A stretch of 14,794 nt of DNA from Candidatus Rifleibacteriota bacterium (GCA_900772775.1 CAAGRW010000081.1:1-14794), one strand, 5' to 3'. Positions 1 through 7,862 are shown, counted from the first letter of the stretch. Program-made: numbers and translations. Notes: generated by a model not told the origin, from the sequence alone.

Positions 1-63
1 ATATACTGTTTATATAAAAAGTAATTATTTTTTTTCTTGGATAAAAGGAGCTATAGCCAACTT

Positions 64-1143
64 ATGACTTACGAAATTGCTTATTCCCGCACATATGAGT
101 GGAACTTAGATGACATTCAATTGAGCCCCAAGCTGCAGCTTGAATTGGAAAAAATAATGCAAGCCTTTCGGCAAAGAGGATGCTTAGTCGGTAGCGAGTT
201 TGAATCCCATGAACTCACTCTCAATAGATATGCGCAACTTGAATACAATACAGACAGGCTTTATGATTGCCATATAGGCGATTGTAGCATTGGCGTTATT
301 ATTTACGATGTTGACGTTGTTAACAAAAAGGTCTACCTCTTTGATATTGGGACTGTTTTCTCTTTGGAGCCGTTCTTCTGCGCAACGGAAAACCTTCCTG
401 AAGCTTGTCAAAATTATATAAATCGCTTTATTGACAAAGCTCCTGTGCCAACTTTCTGCGAGCTCTTCGGAACATCTTACTCTGACGGTGTTGTTAGTAT
501 GAAGTTTACTGATTACATAGTGCGGTACTTAGATTTAAAGCCTCTTATGAAAAAAGATGAGAAGTTGAAACTTCTTACAAACTCTGACTTTTTTGAATCT
601 GCCAGGATCTATATCGACGAAGGTTCGACAGCTTTGTGCTGGGGAGATAATTGTCAGATCAAGTTTGATTCCCAAACTCTCTACAAATTAAGTAGTGCTC
701 ATCGCCCGCATTCTTCACAAGATAGTGAAGAGGACACGGTTGAATCAGAAGAAATTGAATCGGGTTGTGATGTCGAAGAAGATGTCGATAACGCAAGTTA
801 CGATGTTGAAGAAAATGCCGATGACGTGGAAACTGTAGAATTTGAAGGTTTTACTAATCCTCTCGAACCCTTTTCCGATTACACTATGCTAATGCTCTTT
901 CAGGGCAATGAAGTTCGGCGTATCGATTTTAAGCCTCTTATAGAAAAAGACGAAGCTTTTAAGCCTCTAAAAGATCTTGAGCTTTTCATGGATGTTAGAC
1001 AATGGTATGTGAGTGAGGAAAGCAAACATATCGATGGAGCCTATTGGGGAGAAGACGATGAACATCATCTGGTTGAAATAAGCTGCAAACAATTATATGA
1101 AAATAGTGTTCATTGCACATATCTAAATGGCTCAAAAAAATAA
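64..1143 (+). CDS. Tandem DUF2442-like repeat protein with acidic linker
   Basis: Function unknown. From the ATG at 64 it is 359 aa. Residues 1-135 form an unrecognised mixed alpha/beta region. Residues about 138-210 and 271-348 look like two DUF2442-type domains: both have a strand ending in an aromatic or charged residue, then a [LF]-K-P-L core (LDLKPL and IDFKPL), an E/K-D turn, a hydrophobic 'F' helix, a W-G-[DE] strand, and a closing 'LYK/LYE' helix. The segment between them (about 211-261) is very acidic, with repeated DVEE-type units, and is probably disordered. No signal peptide or membrane segment is seen. An AGGAG at 46-50 lies 13 bases before this ATG. The frame also allows a TTG at 37, but nothing like a ribosome binding site precedes it. 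DUF2442 proteins are usually small single-domain proteins, often near toxin-antitoxin-like DUF4160 genes; no such partner is visible here. The gene looks more AT-rich than deoB next door. Confidence 0.75.
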   Translation: MTYEIAYSRTYEWNLDDIQLSPKLQLELEKIMQAFRQRGCLVGSEFESHELTLNRYAQLEYNTDRLYDCHIGDCSIGVIIYDVDVVNKKVYLFDIGTVFSLEPFFCATENLPEACQNYINRFIDKAPVPTFCELFGTSYSDGVVSMKFTDYIVRYLDLKPLMKKDEKLKLLTNSDFFESARIYIDEGSTALCWGDNCQIKFDSQTLYKLSSAHRPHSSQDSEEDTVESEEIESGCDVEEDVDNASYDVEENADDVETVEFEGFTNPLEPFSDYTMLMLFQGNEVRRIDFKPLIEKDEAFKPLKDLELFMDVRQWYVSEESKHIDGAYWGEDDEHHLVEISCKQLYENSVHCTYLNGSKK

Positions 1144-1163
1144 GCCTTTTATCGTCAAAACCA

Positions 1164-1207
1164 AACGCCAAGCTTTGCTGCCTATTCCCGCGCACGAGCT
1201 TGGCGTT
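1164..1207 (+). terminator. Hairpin after the DUF2442-repeat gene
   Basis: A perfect 11-bp inverted repeat (AACGCCAAGCT at 1164-1174 and its complement at 1197-1207) encloses a 22-base loop, starting 20 bases after the stop codon. The downstream sequence is AT-rich but has only a short run of T (1217-1220), so this is a weak candidate intrinsic terminator. It could instead be a structured element in front of deoB. Confidence 0.4.
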
Positions 1208-1211
1208 ATTC

Positions 1212-1217
1212 TATAAT
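1212..1217 (+). promoter_or_regulatory. Possible -10 box upstream of deoB
   Basis: A perfect TATAAT lies 67 bases before the deoB ATG, directly after the hairpin. No convincing -35 hexamer is found 16-18 bases upstream, where the sequence is GC-rich, so this rests on the -10 match alone. If real, it gives a leader of about 60 nt. Confidence 0.25.
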
Positions 1218-1284
1218 TTTATGCTCAATAGCAAAGTTAGTTTAGGCAGGAATTACCATCCTTTCTGGGAATTTTTCCGCCATC

Positions 1285-2448
1285 ATGATCGAAAGAGCTA
1301 TTCTTATAGTTATGGATGGCTGCGGCGCTGGTACTGCCCCCGACGCCGAGCTTTTTGGTGATAAGGGCGAGCTGTGCGGCAACACGTTAGTAAACGTGGC
1401 TAAAGCTGTCGGCGGCATTTCTATTCCCACTTTGCGTTCCTTGGGTTTAGGTAACGCTCTGACTTTGGTAGGTGGAGCTCCTTTGGCTCACCCTATCGGT
1501 TGCTACGGCAAGCAGCGCGAGCGTTCTTTAGGCGGTAAAGATACCGTCACTGGTCACTGGGAAATGATGGGAGTTACTGTAGAAAAAGCGTTCCCTACCT
1601 ATCCTCATGGCTTCCCTAAAGAGATTATCGACGAATTCGAAAAGCGCATCGGTACTCAAGTTTTGGGCAACTATCCGGCTTCCGGCACTAAAATTATTGA
1701 TGATTTAGGCCCCGAACATATGGCTACTGGCAAACCTATTTTGTATACCAGTGCCGATAGTGTATTCCAGATCGCTTGTCACGAAGACATTATTCCTGTA
1801 GAGCGTCTTTACGAAATGTGTCGTATCGCTCGCGAAATTTTGGTTGGCGATCACGGTGTGCAGCGCGTTATCGCTCGTCCTTTCGAAGGTAAGCCCGGCG
1901 CTTTCCATCGTACCGAGCGTCGCAAAGATTTCCCCATTAAGCCTCCGGAAAATATTATTGACCATTTAGCTGCTGCTGGCATTAAAGTTGCCGGCGTAGG
2001 TGTTGTGCCGGAAGTTTTCGATGGCCGCGGTTTCGCTTGGAAAAAGCGCACTCAGAGCAACGAAGAGCACTTTAAAGCTACTTTGGAAGCCATGGATACC
2101 GATTGTCGCTTTATCTTCACAAATTTTGAAGATTTTGATATGCTTTACGGCCACAGACAAGATGCTCCCGGTTTTGCCAGAGCTTTGGAAACTTTCGATG
2201 GCTATTTAAAAACCATCATGGACAAGATGGGTGACAACGATTTGATCATGCTTACTGCTGATCATGGCAATGATCCCACCAGTCCCAGCACCGACCATTC
2301 TCGCGAATATGCTCCCATTTTGGTCTTCTCTAAACAAATCCCCGGAGGAGTAGATCTGGGCACTCGCGACACTTTCGCTGATATTTCTGCTACTTTAGCT
2401 AAAGTATTCGGTGTAGAGCCTATGAAGTTAGGTACTCCTTTCTTCTAA
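1285..2448 (+). CDS. deoB: Phosphopentomutase
   Basis: Interconverts (deoxy)ribose 1-phosphate and (deoxy)ribose 5-phosphate in cytoplasmic nucleoside salvage. It belongs to the alkaline phosphatase superfamily and uses two Mn2+ ions. The 387-aa length is normal for bacterial DeoB. Visible family residues are D11 in the N-terminal ILIVMDGCGAG strand, the KDTVTGHWE motif with the phosphorylated T87, D157 in TSADSVFQIACHE, D285 and H290 in DFDMLYGHR, D326/H327 in TADHGND, and H338 in STDHSREYAP. All expected metal-site residues are present, so the enzyme should be active. The start is set by the conserved MIERAILIVMDG N-terminus. No clear Shine-Dalgarno precedes it, so initiation may be weak or depend on leader structure. 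No other nucleoside catabolism gene (deoA, deoC, deoD) lies next to it, and it appears to be transcribed alone. Confidence 0.96.
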   Translation: MIERAILIVMDGCGAGTAPDAELFGDKGELCGNTLVNVAKAVGGISIPTLRSLGLGNALTLVGGAPLAHPIGCYGKQRERSLGGKDTVTGHWEMMGVTVEKAFPTYPHGFPKEIIDEFEKRIGTQVLGNYPASGTKIIDDLGPEHMATGKPILYTSADSVFQIACHEDIIPVERLYEMCRIAREILVGDHGVQRVIARPFEGKPGAFHRTERRKDFPIKPPENIIDHLAAAGIKVAGVGVVPEVFDGRGFAWKKRTQSNEEHFKATLEAMDTDCRFIFTNFEDFDMLYGHRQDAPGFARALETFDGYLKTIMDKMGDNDLIMLTADHGNDPTSPSTDHSREYAPILVFSKQIPGGVDLGTRDTFADISATLAKVFGVEPMKLGTPFF

Positions 2449-2473
2449 GTCTTAGTTTTTATAGCGCCATAAA

Positions 2474-2526
2474 TAAAATCAGCCGCTTCCACTCATTTTT
2501 TTGTAGGGGCGGCTGATTTATTTTTA
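2474..2526. terminator. Bidirectional intrinsic terminator between deoB and the minus-strand operon
   Basis: A perfect 11-bp stem (AAATCAGCCGC at 2476-2486 with its complement at 2509-2519) encloses a 22-base loop. On the plus strand it is followed by ATTTTT, and the left flank (AAATAAAA) gives a U-rich tail in the minus-strand transcript. It sits between convergent genes, so it can serve deoB and the operon ending at 2571. Confidence 0.85.
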
Positions 2527-2570
2527 TCTTAAGTTGAGGCTAAGTGACAAATTAGAAGAGCTTGGCAACT

Positions 2571-3986
2571 TTAAGGATTCTGTTGGGGAAGAGGGGGAGC
2601 CTTGGGGGCGGCAGGCAAGACAGAAGGAGTTTCTGGAAGCAAGCCTTGCTCGATTTCTTCTTTAAAAATTTCTTTATCAGAAACTGGCCCATTAGCATCA
2701 GCTTTAATGGCTGGAGACTTTGTCGAAGAAGGCAAAGGAGAAGGAAGCTCTTCCTGAGGTGCTGTTTTATCTAGAGAAGATGGTTCTTTTTTCTCTGTAC
2801 TTGGTTGAGAAGCAGAGTCGGATGGCCCTTGCTCTACTTTGGAGGAATCGTCATTAGAAGTGGGCTCCGAAAGTCCAGGAACGGCGCTGGCACCAACACT
2901 AGGCAAGGCGTTACGGCAAGATAGAGCAAAATCGACATTATAGGCCCGGTTCTTAATAGTTTCGTCTGATAATTGCTTAATAGGAAAACTATACTCGGGG
3001 CTTTGCTTCCAATCCATTAAAATTTCAGCAATAAGCTCTTGATATTGAGTAAGATCAGAATCGGCACCGATATATTTCAGAGTACCGCTATTTAGCTTGC
3101 GATTAAGTGAGGCCAAAGCGTTAGGATCCGAACGGCGTAAATTGCTAGTAAGTAATCCGTATTTGCCTTGATCTTGGATCCTAGCTTGTAAACTGAAGAG
3201 AAGCTTCACAAGCTCAATAGAGGCTTTATCTAGGCGGACTTGAGCCGAATCGAGAGGAACTGAAGTTGTGCTATCTATGAAATGTTGACGGCGAACCAAC
3301 ATATAGTGGAAAACTTGCGGCTTAAATTTATAGATAAACTTTAAGCCAGAAGGCAACTTGTCTTCCGAATTAAGTAACACTCCGTCGATTTGGCCACTTT
3401 GAACTAACTTGATAGCTTTTTCTGGCGAATCTACAGGTATATGCTTAAAGTCAGAACTTAGTACTGAAGCTGGCGAATTATACAAAAATAGCGAATAGTA
3501 TTCACTGGGAGTACCGACAATATAAGCCAATGAGCGGCAAGGGCCATTGGCTCCGGACTTGCTAACTAAACCATAACTTTTACTTTCCGAATAGCAAGGA
3601 AAGAAAGCCTGAATATCAGCGCCTAAAGCTGCCATTTTTACAATTTGACTAAGCTCTAAAACGGCAAAATCATAGTCGCCTATTTGTAAGCTGTTGATAA
3701 TACTAGCTTCATTAGTTAAGGTACTGACAGTAAATTGGCTATTATTTAGTAGTGCTGTTAGAAGCGTGCCACCTAAATTGCCTGTGAGCGCCAAGTGGAC
3801 GCCGCTCTTAGTAGAGGAAGCTACTTGAGTTGAGGTAAGCGCCGTATCTTTCCCTAAGTTGGCTAGCTGCTCTATTTGCTTCTGGCGTCGGTCGGCACGC
3901 TTAAGCACCGTAAAGGCTAGACAGACGACTACGCAAATTATGACTAAAGTATGGAAGCAACCGCTCTTTAGAAGTTTTTTAAACAC
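2571..3986 (-). CDS. Membrane-anchored periplasmic-binding-protein-like protein with proline-rich tail
   Basis: Predicted 471-aa envelope protein. Residues about 10-28 form one hydrophobic helix after a Lys-containing N-terminus, with no lipobox and no obvious cleavage site, so it is probably a signal anchor. Residues about 62-350 resemble type 2 solute-binding proteins of the NMT1/SsuA kind: an opening LALTGNLGG strand and loop, then 'INSLQIGDYDFAVLELSQIVKMAALGADIQ' spanning 97-126, which matches the family's 'sl.sGdiDfa...a...Gadi' region. Residues about 370-471 are Ser/Pro/Glu/Lys-rich low complexity ending PPLPQQNP. It is the last gene of a four-gene operon. The chosen GTG starts 3 bases after the preceding stop codon with no own Shine-Dalgarno, so it is probably translated by coupling. 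No ABC permease or ATPase gene is nearby, so it may be a sensor or scaffold rather than a transporter subunit. The ligand is unknown. Confidence 0.7.
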   Translation of the reverse strand: MFKKLLKSGCFHTLVIICVVVCLAFTVLKRADRRQKQIEQLANLGKDTALTSTQVASSTKSGVHLALTGNLGGTLLTALLNNSQFTVSTLTNEASIINSLQIGDYDFAVLELSQIVKMAALGADIQAFFPCYSESKSYGLVSKSGANGPCRSLAYIVGTPSEYYSLFLYNSPASVLSSDFKHIPVDSPEKAIKLVQSGQIDGVLLNSEDKLPSGLKFIYKFKPQVFHYMLVRRQHFIDSTTSVPLDSAQVRLDKASIELVKLLFSLQARIQDQGKYGLLTSNLRRSDPNALASLNRKLNSGTLKYIGADSDLTQYQELIAEILMDWKQSPEYSFPIKQLSDETIKNRAYNVDFALSCRNALPSVGASAVPGLSEPTSNDDSSKVEQGPSDSASQPSTEKKEPSSLDKTAPQEELPSPLPSSTKSPAIKADANGPVSDKEIFKEEIEQGLLPETPSVLPAAPKAPPLPQQNP

Positions 3987-3989
3987 GGT

Positions 3990-4373
3990 TTATTTATTGG
4001 CTAAAAGACGGCGAATGAGCTTTTCTACTGCTTCGCTCCAAGCACTTACTATTGAAGAAGATTCTTTTTCCAACAAATTGAGTTGCTCGGCATTTTGGGC
4101 TTCGGTAATTTTTTTTACTAAATTTTCTAAGTTGGCAGTACACTTTTTGTACTCTTGGAGCAACGTTTCGTCGGCAACAATAGAAGCCAGTTCTTCCACT
4201 AAACCTACTGATAAAGCAGCCTTACGCGATATTTCAACTCTGTTGGCTTGGGCTTCAGCCGGATTGGTGGCAGCTTGGCGACACATGGCCAATAAAGTTT
4301 CCGCGCTGTTTTTAAGTTCGTTAAGATTGCTCAGTACTTTCTGATGTTGGGATATTGTATGTTGGGCTTCCAT
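3990..4373 (-). CDS. Small all-helical hypothetical protein
   Basis: 127 aa, not recognised. The sequence is almost entirely amphipathic helix with heptad-like leucines (for example residues 13-30 and 65-105), few glycines, and Pro only near residue 38, so a helical bundle or short coiled coil is likely. There is no signal peptide or membrane segment, so it is probably cytoplasmic. It ends in a basic segment, LIRRLLANK. It lies 10 bases downstream of the GH57 gene and 3 bases upstream of the solute-binding-like gene, so it belongs to the same transcript and may link or regulate its neighbours. The ATG at 4373 has only a weak upstream AGG. This is a real gene by position and spacing; its function is unknown. 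Confidence 0.7.
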   Translation of the reverse strand: MEAQHTISQHQKVLSNLNELKNSAETLLAMCRQAATNPAEAQANRVEISRKAALSVGLVEELASIVADETLLQEYKKCTANLENLVKKITEAQNAEQLNLLEKESSSIVSAWSEAVEKLIRRLLANK

Positions 4374-4383
4374 GATAATGGTT

Positions 4384-5994
4384 TTAACCTCTGCAAAAAA
4401 AGTCTTTATAATTTAAATCGGCAAAAAGCGGAGTACGCTTCTGTAAATTTCGCAGGGATTCCAAATCTACCCTGCCTTGGCAACAGTCTTCGTACAGTTT
4501 ATTGAAAGCTACCAAATTATTGCGTAATTTTTTTCTGGCCGTTTGTACATTTTGACCTGAAGACAACAATAATGGCCAATCGGCTGATTGGGCCAGCATA
4601 AGTTCACGCAAAGCTTGGTTGACAGCCGGATCTAAGCTAGCGTTGGCTTTGGCCATATCTACCATTTCATACATATGGCGTGAAGCTAAACTTAAAGCAA
4701 TGATTAGCCAATCATTGCCGCTATTGAGCCATCTAGCTCCGAAACCGCCATCCATCCAAGAGCCGATATTGGGTATGGCGAAATCAAAATTTTCACTATA
4801 TTGTAGCAATTGACTGCTGGAAGCGAGGCTTATTTTCTCTGATTGTTCGGCTGCCAAACGTATGACTTGTTCTAACCATACATAACCTTCATACCAAAGA
4901 CAACCTAAAAATTCGGTATTTAAAGTTAGAGTTGAAAGAGGTGGGTGAGCCAGTTTAGTCTTTAGGCGTTCAATCTTGCGCATGCGGCTACCAATAAAGG
5001 CTCTGGCGTGCACTTTGGCCATAGACCAACCTTGCTCCAAATTATAATATTTTGAAGACGCTGCCGGGCCGTTACTGAAGTAACGGAAGCCGGTTTGGGG
5101 CTTTTCCTGACTAGAGGGCATAAAATCGCTTAAATCTAAATCAGGTACTTCGTCGCACAAATCTCGGAAGCCGTTACGATAGCTAAAGTCTGTATAATAG
5201 CCGCTTTTTGAGCTCCACACTTCCAATTCTGCTTCGGTGTCGCCGGGGAAAAATACAAAATTGTTTAAGTTGCGCAAAGGGGAGACTGAAGCCAAACTAG
5301 GATGAGGAACAGCACCTACATTTTCACAGACAGTGGTGTAAGTGTATTTGAGTCCATTTTCCTCCAGCAATTTGTCTAAACCAGGATTAAAAGCACACTC
5401 TGGCAACCAAAAACCTTGCGGCTTAAAACCAAAATGATGGTAAAAAGTGTCTATGCCAACTTTAATCTGAGCGCGTCCCAAGGCTCCGTAAGGATAAAGA
5501 ATAGGAAAAATGGAACTGGTAGCTGCGGTAGTAATTAGCTCTATACATCCATCTTTGGCTAGTTTGGCAAAAGCTTCAACAATTTGTCTATTGTAAACAA
5601 AATTAAATTTTTCTCTGTAGTAGCGCAACCTAGTCAAATAATGATCAACTAATTCGCTCAACTCGAGCTCAAAAAGGCAGCGATCGGCTTCACGTACAGC
5701 TAAGCTAATTTTTTTTTCTAAATATCGATCAAAACGCTCTTGAATTTGAGGATCGGCCAGCATCTCTAATAGAGTAGGTGATAAAGACAAAGTCAAGCGA
5801 TAGGGAACGCCCTCTGTATAAAGACGCTCTAACATATCCAAAAGCGGAAAATAACTGTCTAAAATGTGATCAAAAAGCCAATAATCGTCGTTATGCAATT
5901 GTGGCTTTATGTGATGGATGTAAGGAGTATGGGCATTTAGAACTATAGCCAGATACCCTGAAGAATTTTTAAGCGGCGGCAGCAAAGAACTCAT
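4384..5994 (-). CDS. GH57 / DUF1957 protein, branching-enzyme type, with degenerate active site
   Basis: 536 aa, the usual length of GH57 1,4-alpha-glucan branching enzymes, with an N-terminal (beta/alpha)7-type domain followed by the helical DUF1957 region. The nucleophile motif GFWLPEC (E199), the WSSKSGY region (W260), the 'KVHARAFIGSR' helix and a C-terminal SADWPLLLSSGQ motif (D472, W473) identify the family. Several positions differ from what I know of active branching enzymes. The first motif reads NAHTPY (N20, H22) instead of HAH-x-PY. 'AATS' ends in S160 where His is usual. The acid/base motif reads LNTEFLGCLWYEG, with N359 at the position normally held by the catalytic Asp and C365 for His. 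It may therefore be inactive or altered in reaction and act as a glucan-binding protein. Its ATG overlaps the DUF4912 stop codon (ATGA), so the two are translationally coupled. Confidence 0.85.
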   Translation of the reverse strand: MSSLLPPLKNSSGYLAIVLNAHTPYIHHIKPQLHNDDYWLFDHILDSYFPLLDMLERLYTEGVPYRLTLSLSPTLLEMLADPQIQERFDRYLEKKISLAVREADRCLFELELSELVDHYLTRLRYYREKFNFVYNRQIVEAFAKLAKDGCIELITTAATSSIFPILYPYGALGRAQIKVGIDTFYHHFGFKPQGFWLPECAFNPGLDKLLEENGLKYTYTTVCENVGAVPHPSLASVSPLRNLNNFVFFPGDTEAELEVWSSKSGYYTDFSYRNGFRDLCDEVPDLDLSDFMPSSQEKPQTGFRYFSNGPAASSKYYNLEQGWSMAKVHARAFIGSRMRKIERLKTKLAHPPLSTLTLNTEFLGCLWYEGYVWLEQVIRLAAEQSEKISLASSSQLLQYSENFDFAIPNIGSWMDGGFGARWLNSGNDWLIIALSLASRHMYEMVDMAKANASLDPAVNQALRELMLAQSADWPLLLSSGQNVQTARKKLRNNLVAFNKLYEDCCQGRVDLESLRNLQKRTPLFADLNYKDFFCRG

Positions 5995-6602
5995 AATTGT
6001 GGATGAATCCCTTCCGGCATAGGTGCTCTTCCCATTTGCAAGTCAAGCAGATCGGCCATCTTTTTTAAGTCTATGTTTATACGCTTAGCTAAATGTTCTG
6101 AACTATCGGTATAAGCAAAATCTTTGTCTTCAATACTACAAGCTCCGGCGTAGACAGAGGGCAATTCGTTCTGAATACCGCACGATTGGCCAGTTGGCAG
6201 CAAAACGGCATTACTTCCGGTTATAGTATAAAATTGATTTTCTGCGGACAAGTAGCCTAATTGAGCTTTAAGGCGTACATAATTATTTTCTTTTATTAAA
6301 CTTGAATCTACGGGAAGATAGCGGGAGCGGTGAGGGCCGCTGACATCGTAAATAATGCTCAATTCGTGGTTGGCAATGTCTTCCAAGCGAATAACCAAGC
6401 GGCTGGAAGCAAAAGCGCTTTCTCCCAAATTGGCTGCCAGCTGATTTTGGGTTTGGTAAGAAATGTTCCAGGTCGCGAAAATATTGACGGGATCTACCGG
6501 AACGATCAGCAACAGATCTTCTCTCAGTACATCCGGTAAATCGTTGGGTTGCCCCAATTTAGAAACAGACCAAGGGAGTGTGTGAGAATATCTGTTAATC
6601 AT
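5991..6602 (-). CDS. DUF4912 domain protein
   Basis: 203 aa. Residues about 28-135 fit DUF4912: an opening strand LLLIVPVDPVNIFATWNIS (the family's 'l....DP..lfayWei'), a middle strand with 'LVIRLEDI' and a 'IYDVSG..RSRYLPV' segment, then 'YVRLKAQLGYLSAENQFYTITGSNAVLLPTG' spanning about 108-138, matching the 'y.a.lG......f..i..Sn.v..P' ending. The biochemical function of the domain is not established. It is often encoded beside GH57 branching-enzyme-like genes, as here. The C-terminal 65 residues are less conserved and probably helical. There is no signal peptide. It is the first gene of the four-gene operon. The ATG at 6602 is preceded by a weak GAG about 6 bases upstream. No clear promoter hexamers were found between the terminator at 6676 and this start. 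Confidence 0.85.
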   Translation of the reverse strand: MINRYSHTLPWSVSKLGQPNDLPDVLREDLLLIVPVDPVNIFATWNISYQTQNQLAANLGESAFASSRLVIRLEDIANHELSIIYDVSGPHRSRYLPVDSSLIKENNYVRLKAQLGYLSAENQFYTITGSNAVLLPTGQSCGIQNELPSVYAGACSIEDKDFAYTDSSEHLAKRINIDLKKMADLLDLQMGRAPMPEGIHPQL

Positions 6603-6675
6603 AATTGCTCAAAATATTATTTTAGCTTGGCCAAAGATCCTGCCGCTCAGTTTACTAGCTATTCTTGTACAGAAG

Positions 6676-6725
6676 AAAAAAAACCGCTTTTCTTTAGCTC
6701 TATAGAGCTTGAGAAGAGCGGCTTT
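6676..6725 (-). terminator. Intrinsic terminator of the M29 aminopeptidase gene
   Basis: Read on the minus strand, a long imperfect hairpin (arms 6705-6725 and 6681-6700, TATA loop, about 14 pairs broken by three mismatches) is followed at once by eight U residues (A-run at 6676-6683 on the plus strand). It lies 34 bases past the aminopeptidase stop codon and before the DUF4912 start, so the two minus-strand units are probably transcribed separately. Confidence 0.75.
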
Positions 6726-6758
6726 GGCTAGATCCATATACAGGGAAGCTACGTAAAA

Positions 6759-7862
6759 TTAGTTATCCTTCCAACCAGGATTGGAGGAGTAAACTTCCAT
6801 AAGCGATTGATCGTTGTAAAGATAAGCGTAGTCGATTCCTAATGATTCGGAAATAAAAATGCCATGTTGCATAACTTGCTCTTGATCAATCCAAATATCG
6901 CAAGAGCGGGTAATAACGTCGACGTGAGTCATACAAGACCAATCGGCTCCTGTCTGGCTTCCGTAAGGATCGCCGAAAGCAATATGGACACCAGGCATTT
7001 TCTCATCTTGCAATAAGTTGCCGGTAAATTCAAAGACGGCCAAGTTGGTGCCGATAGCAAATTCACCTACTCTGTCAGAATAAGGGTGGCGGTGGCAGTA
7101 TTCCAGAAACTCTCTTTCCAATTCTTTGTTGGCGCAGTAAGCCTTCTTTAAGTAGCCGCCTTCCACTTCCAACGTCATAGGCGTTTTATTTAAAACGCCG
7201 TATTTAGCGCTAAAGTGATCGCCAACTGTACCGTCAACCACAAAAATGCCATCTACGCTGGCTGGACAAGTGAAAACTTCTCCGCCGGGCAAATTTGACC
7301 ATACTTCTTCAATAATGCCACTAGTTTTGCGCCAAGTGTAGTCAGGGCGAAAAGTGCCCAACAAATCCGTGCCGGCTCGGCTTTTTACCCTCACTGTACG
7401 GCATTTTTGAGCCAAATTGAGCAAGCGTCTACTGACGTCGTCCACTTTTTTGTAGTCGGCGCGCATGCCTTGGCACATAATATCTTCGGTAATGCCTACC
7501 ATGTGGGCATATTTTATATGGTTGGCTTCTATAGCTCGGGTAAACTGGATACGTGAAGGCAATTCGTTAGGCTGAGGAAAAACACAATAAATAGCCGCAT
7601 CCAAGCCTTTTAATGAATTGAGGAAGGAATCTGGAAAAGCGGTAGTAGGACGCGGCCCTAAGTCTTCAACGATAACGCGCCGACAGGAAGCGTCCACTTC
7701 TTTGGCAGCCAATTCCATAGCATCGCTGATGCGGCGACTATGCTCGTCGGCTACAATGAGAATGTGCTGCCCGGGTTGTACATTTAAACAAGTGTGTACT
7801 GCGTTGCGGGCGCCGGGAAGCAAATCTTCGAATGAATGTTTAGTTTCGGTAATATTGACCAT
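6759..7862 (-). CDS. M29-family (thermophilic aminopeptidase-like) metallopeptidase
   Basis: 367 aa, shorter than the roughly 410 aa of classical AmpS/AmpT/PepS. The family removes N-terminal residues from peptides using two metal ions in the cytoplasm. All five metal ligands of the family appear present: E195 in LPGGEVFTCP, E267 in VGEFAIGTN, H293 in VHIAFGD, and H313/D315 in THVDVI. The N-terminal half (residues 18-130) has the usual Rossmann-like 'GQHILIVADEHSRR' start. The related iron enzyme NicX (2,5-dihydroxypyridine dioxygenase) shares part of this fold and ligand set, but the two glutamates favour a peptidase. The gene stands alone, diverges from smc and ends at the terminator described at 6676. 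The ATG at 7862 has only a weak GA-rich segment upstream. Substrate preference cannot be read from the sequence. Confidence 0.85.
   Translation of the reverse strand: MVNITETKHSFEDLLPGARNAVHTCLNVQPGQHILIVADEHSRRISDAMELAAKEVDASCRRVIVEDLGPRPTTAFPDSFLNSLKGLDAAIYCVFPQPNELPSRIQFTRAIEANHIKYAHMVGITEDIMCQGMRADYKKVDDVSRRLLNLAQKCRTVRVKSRAGTDLLGTFRPDYTWRKTSGIIEEVWSNLPGGEVFTCPASVDGIFVVDGTVGDHFSAKYGVLNKTPMTLEVEGGYLKKAYCANKELEREFLEYCHRHPYSDRVGEFAIGTNLAVFEFTGNLLQDEKMPGVHIAFGDPYGSQTGADWSCMTHVDVITRSCDIWIDQEQVMQHGIFISESLGIDYAYLYNDQSLMEVYSSNPGWKDN

Noticed and set aside
37..63. TTG start at 37 for the DUF2442-repeat gene
   Set aside because: Only a T-run precedes it, whereas AGGAG lies before the ATG at 64. 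The 13-base spacing is long, so the choice is not certain.
6759..7862. NicX-type dihydroxypyridine dioxygenase
   Set aside because: It shares the His and His-x-Asp ligands, but the two conserved glutamates (E195, E267) of M29 peptidases are also present and no pyridine-degradation genes are nearby.
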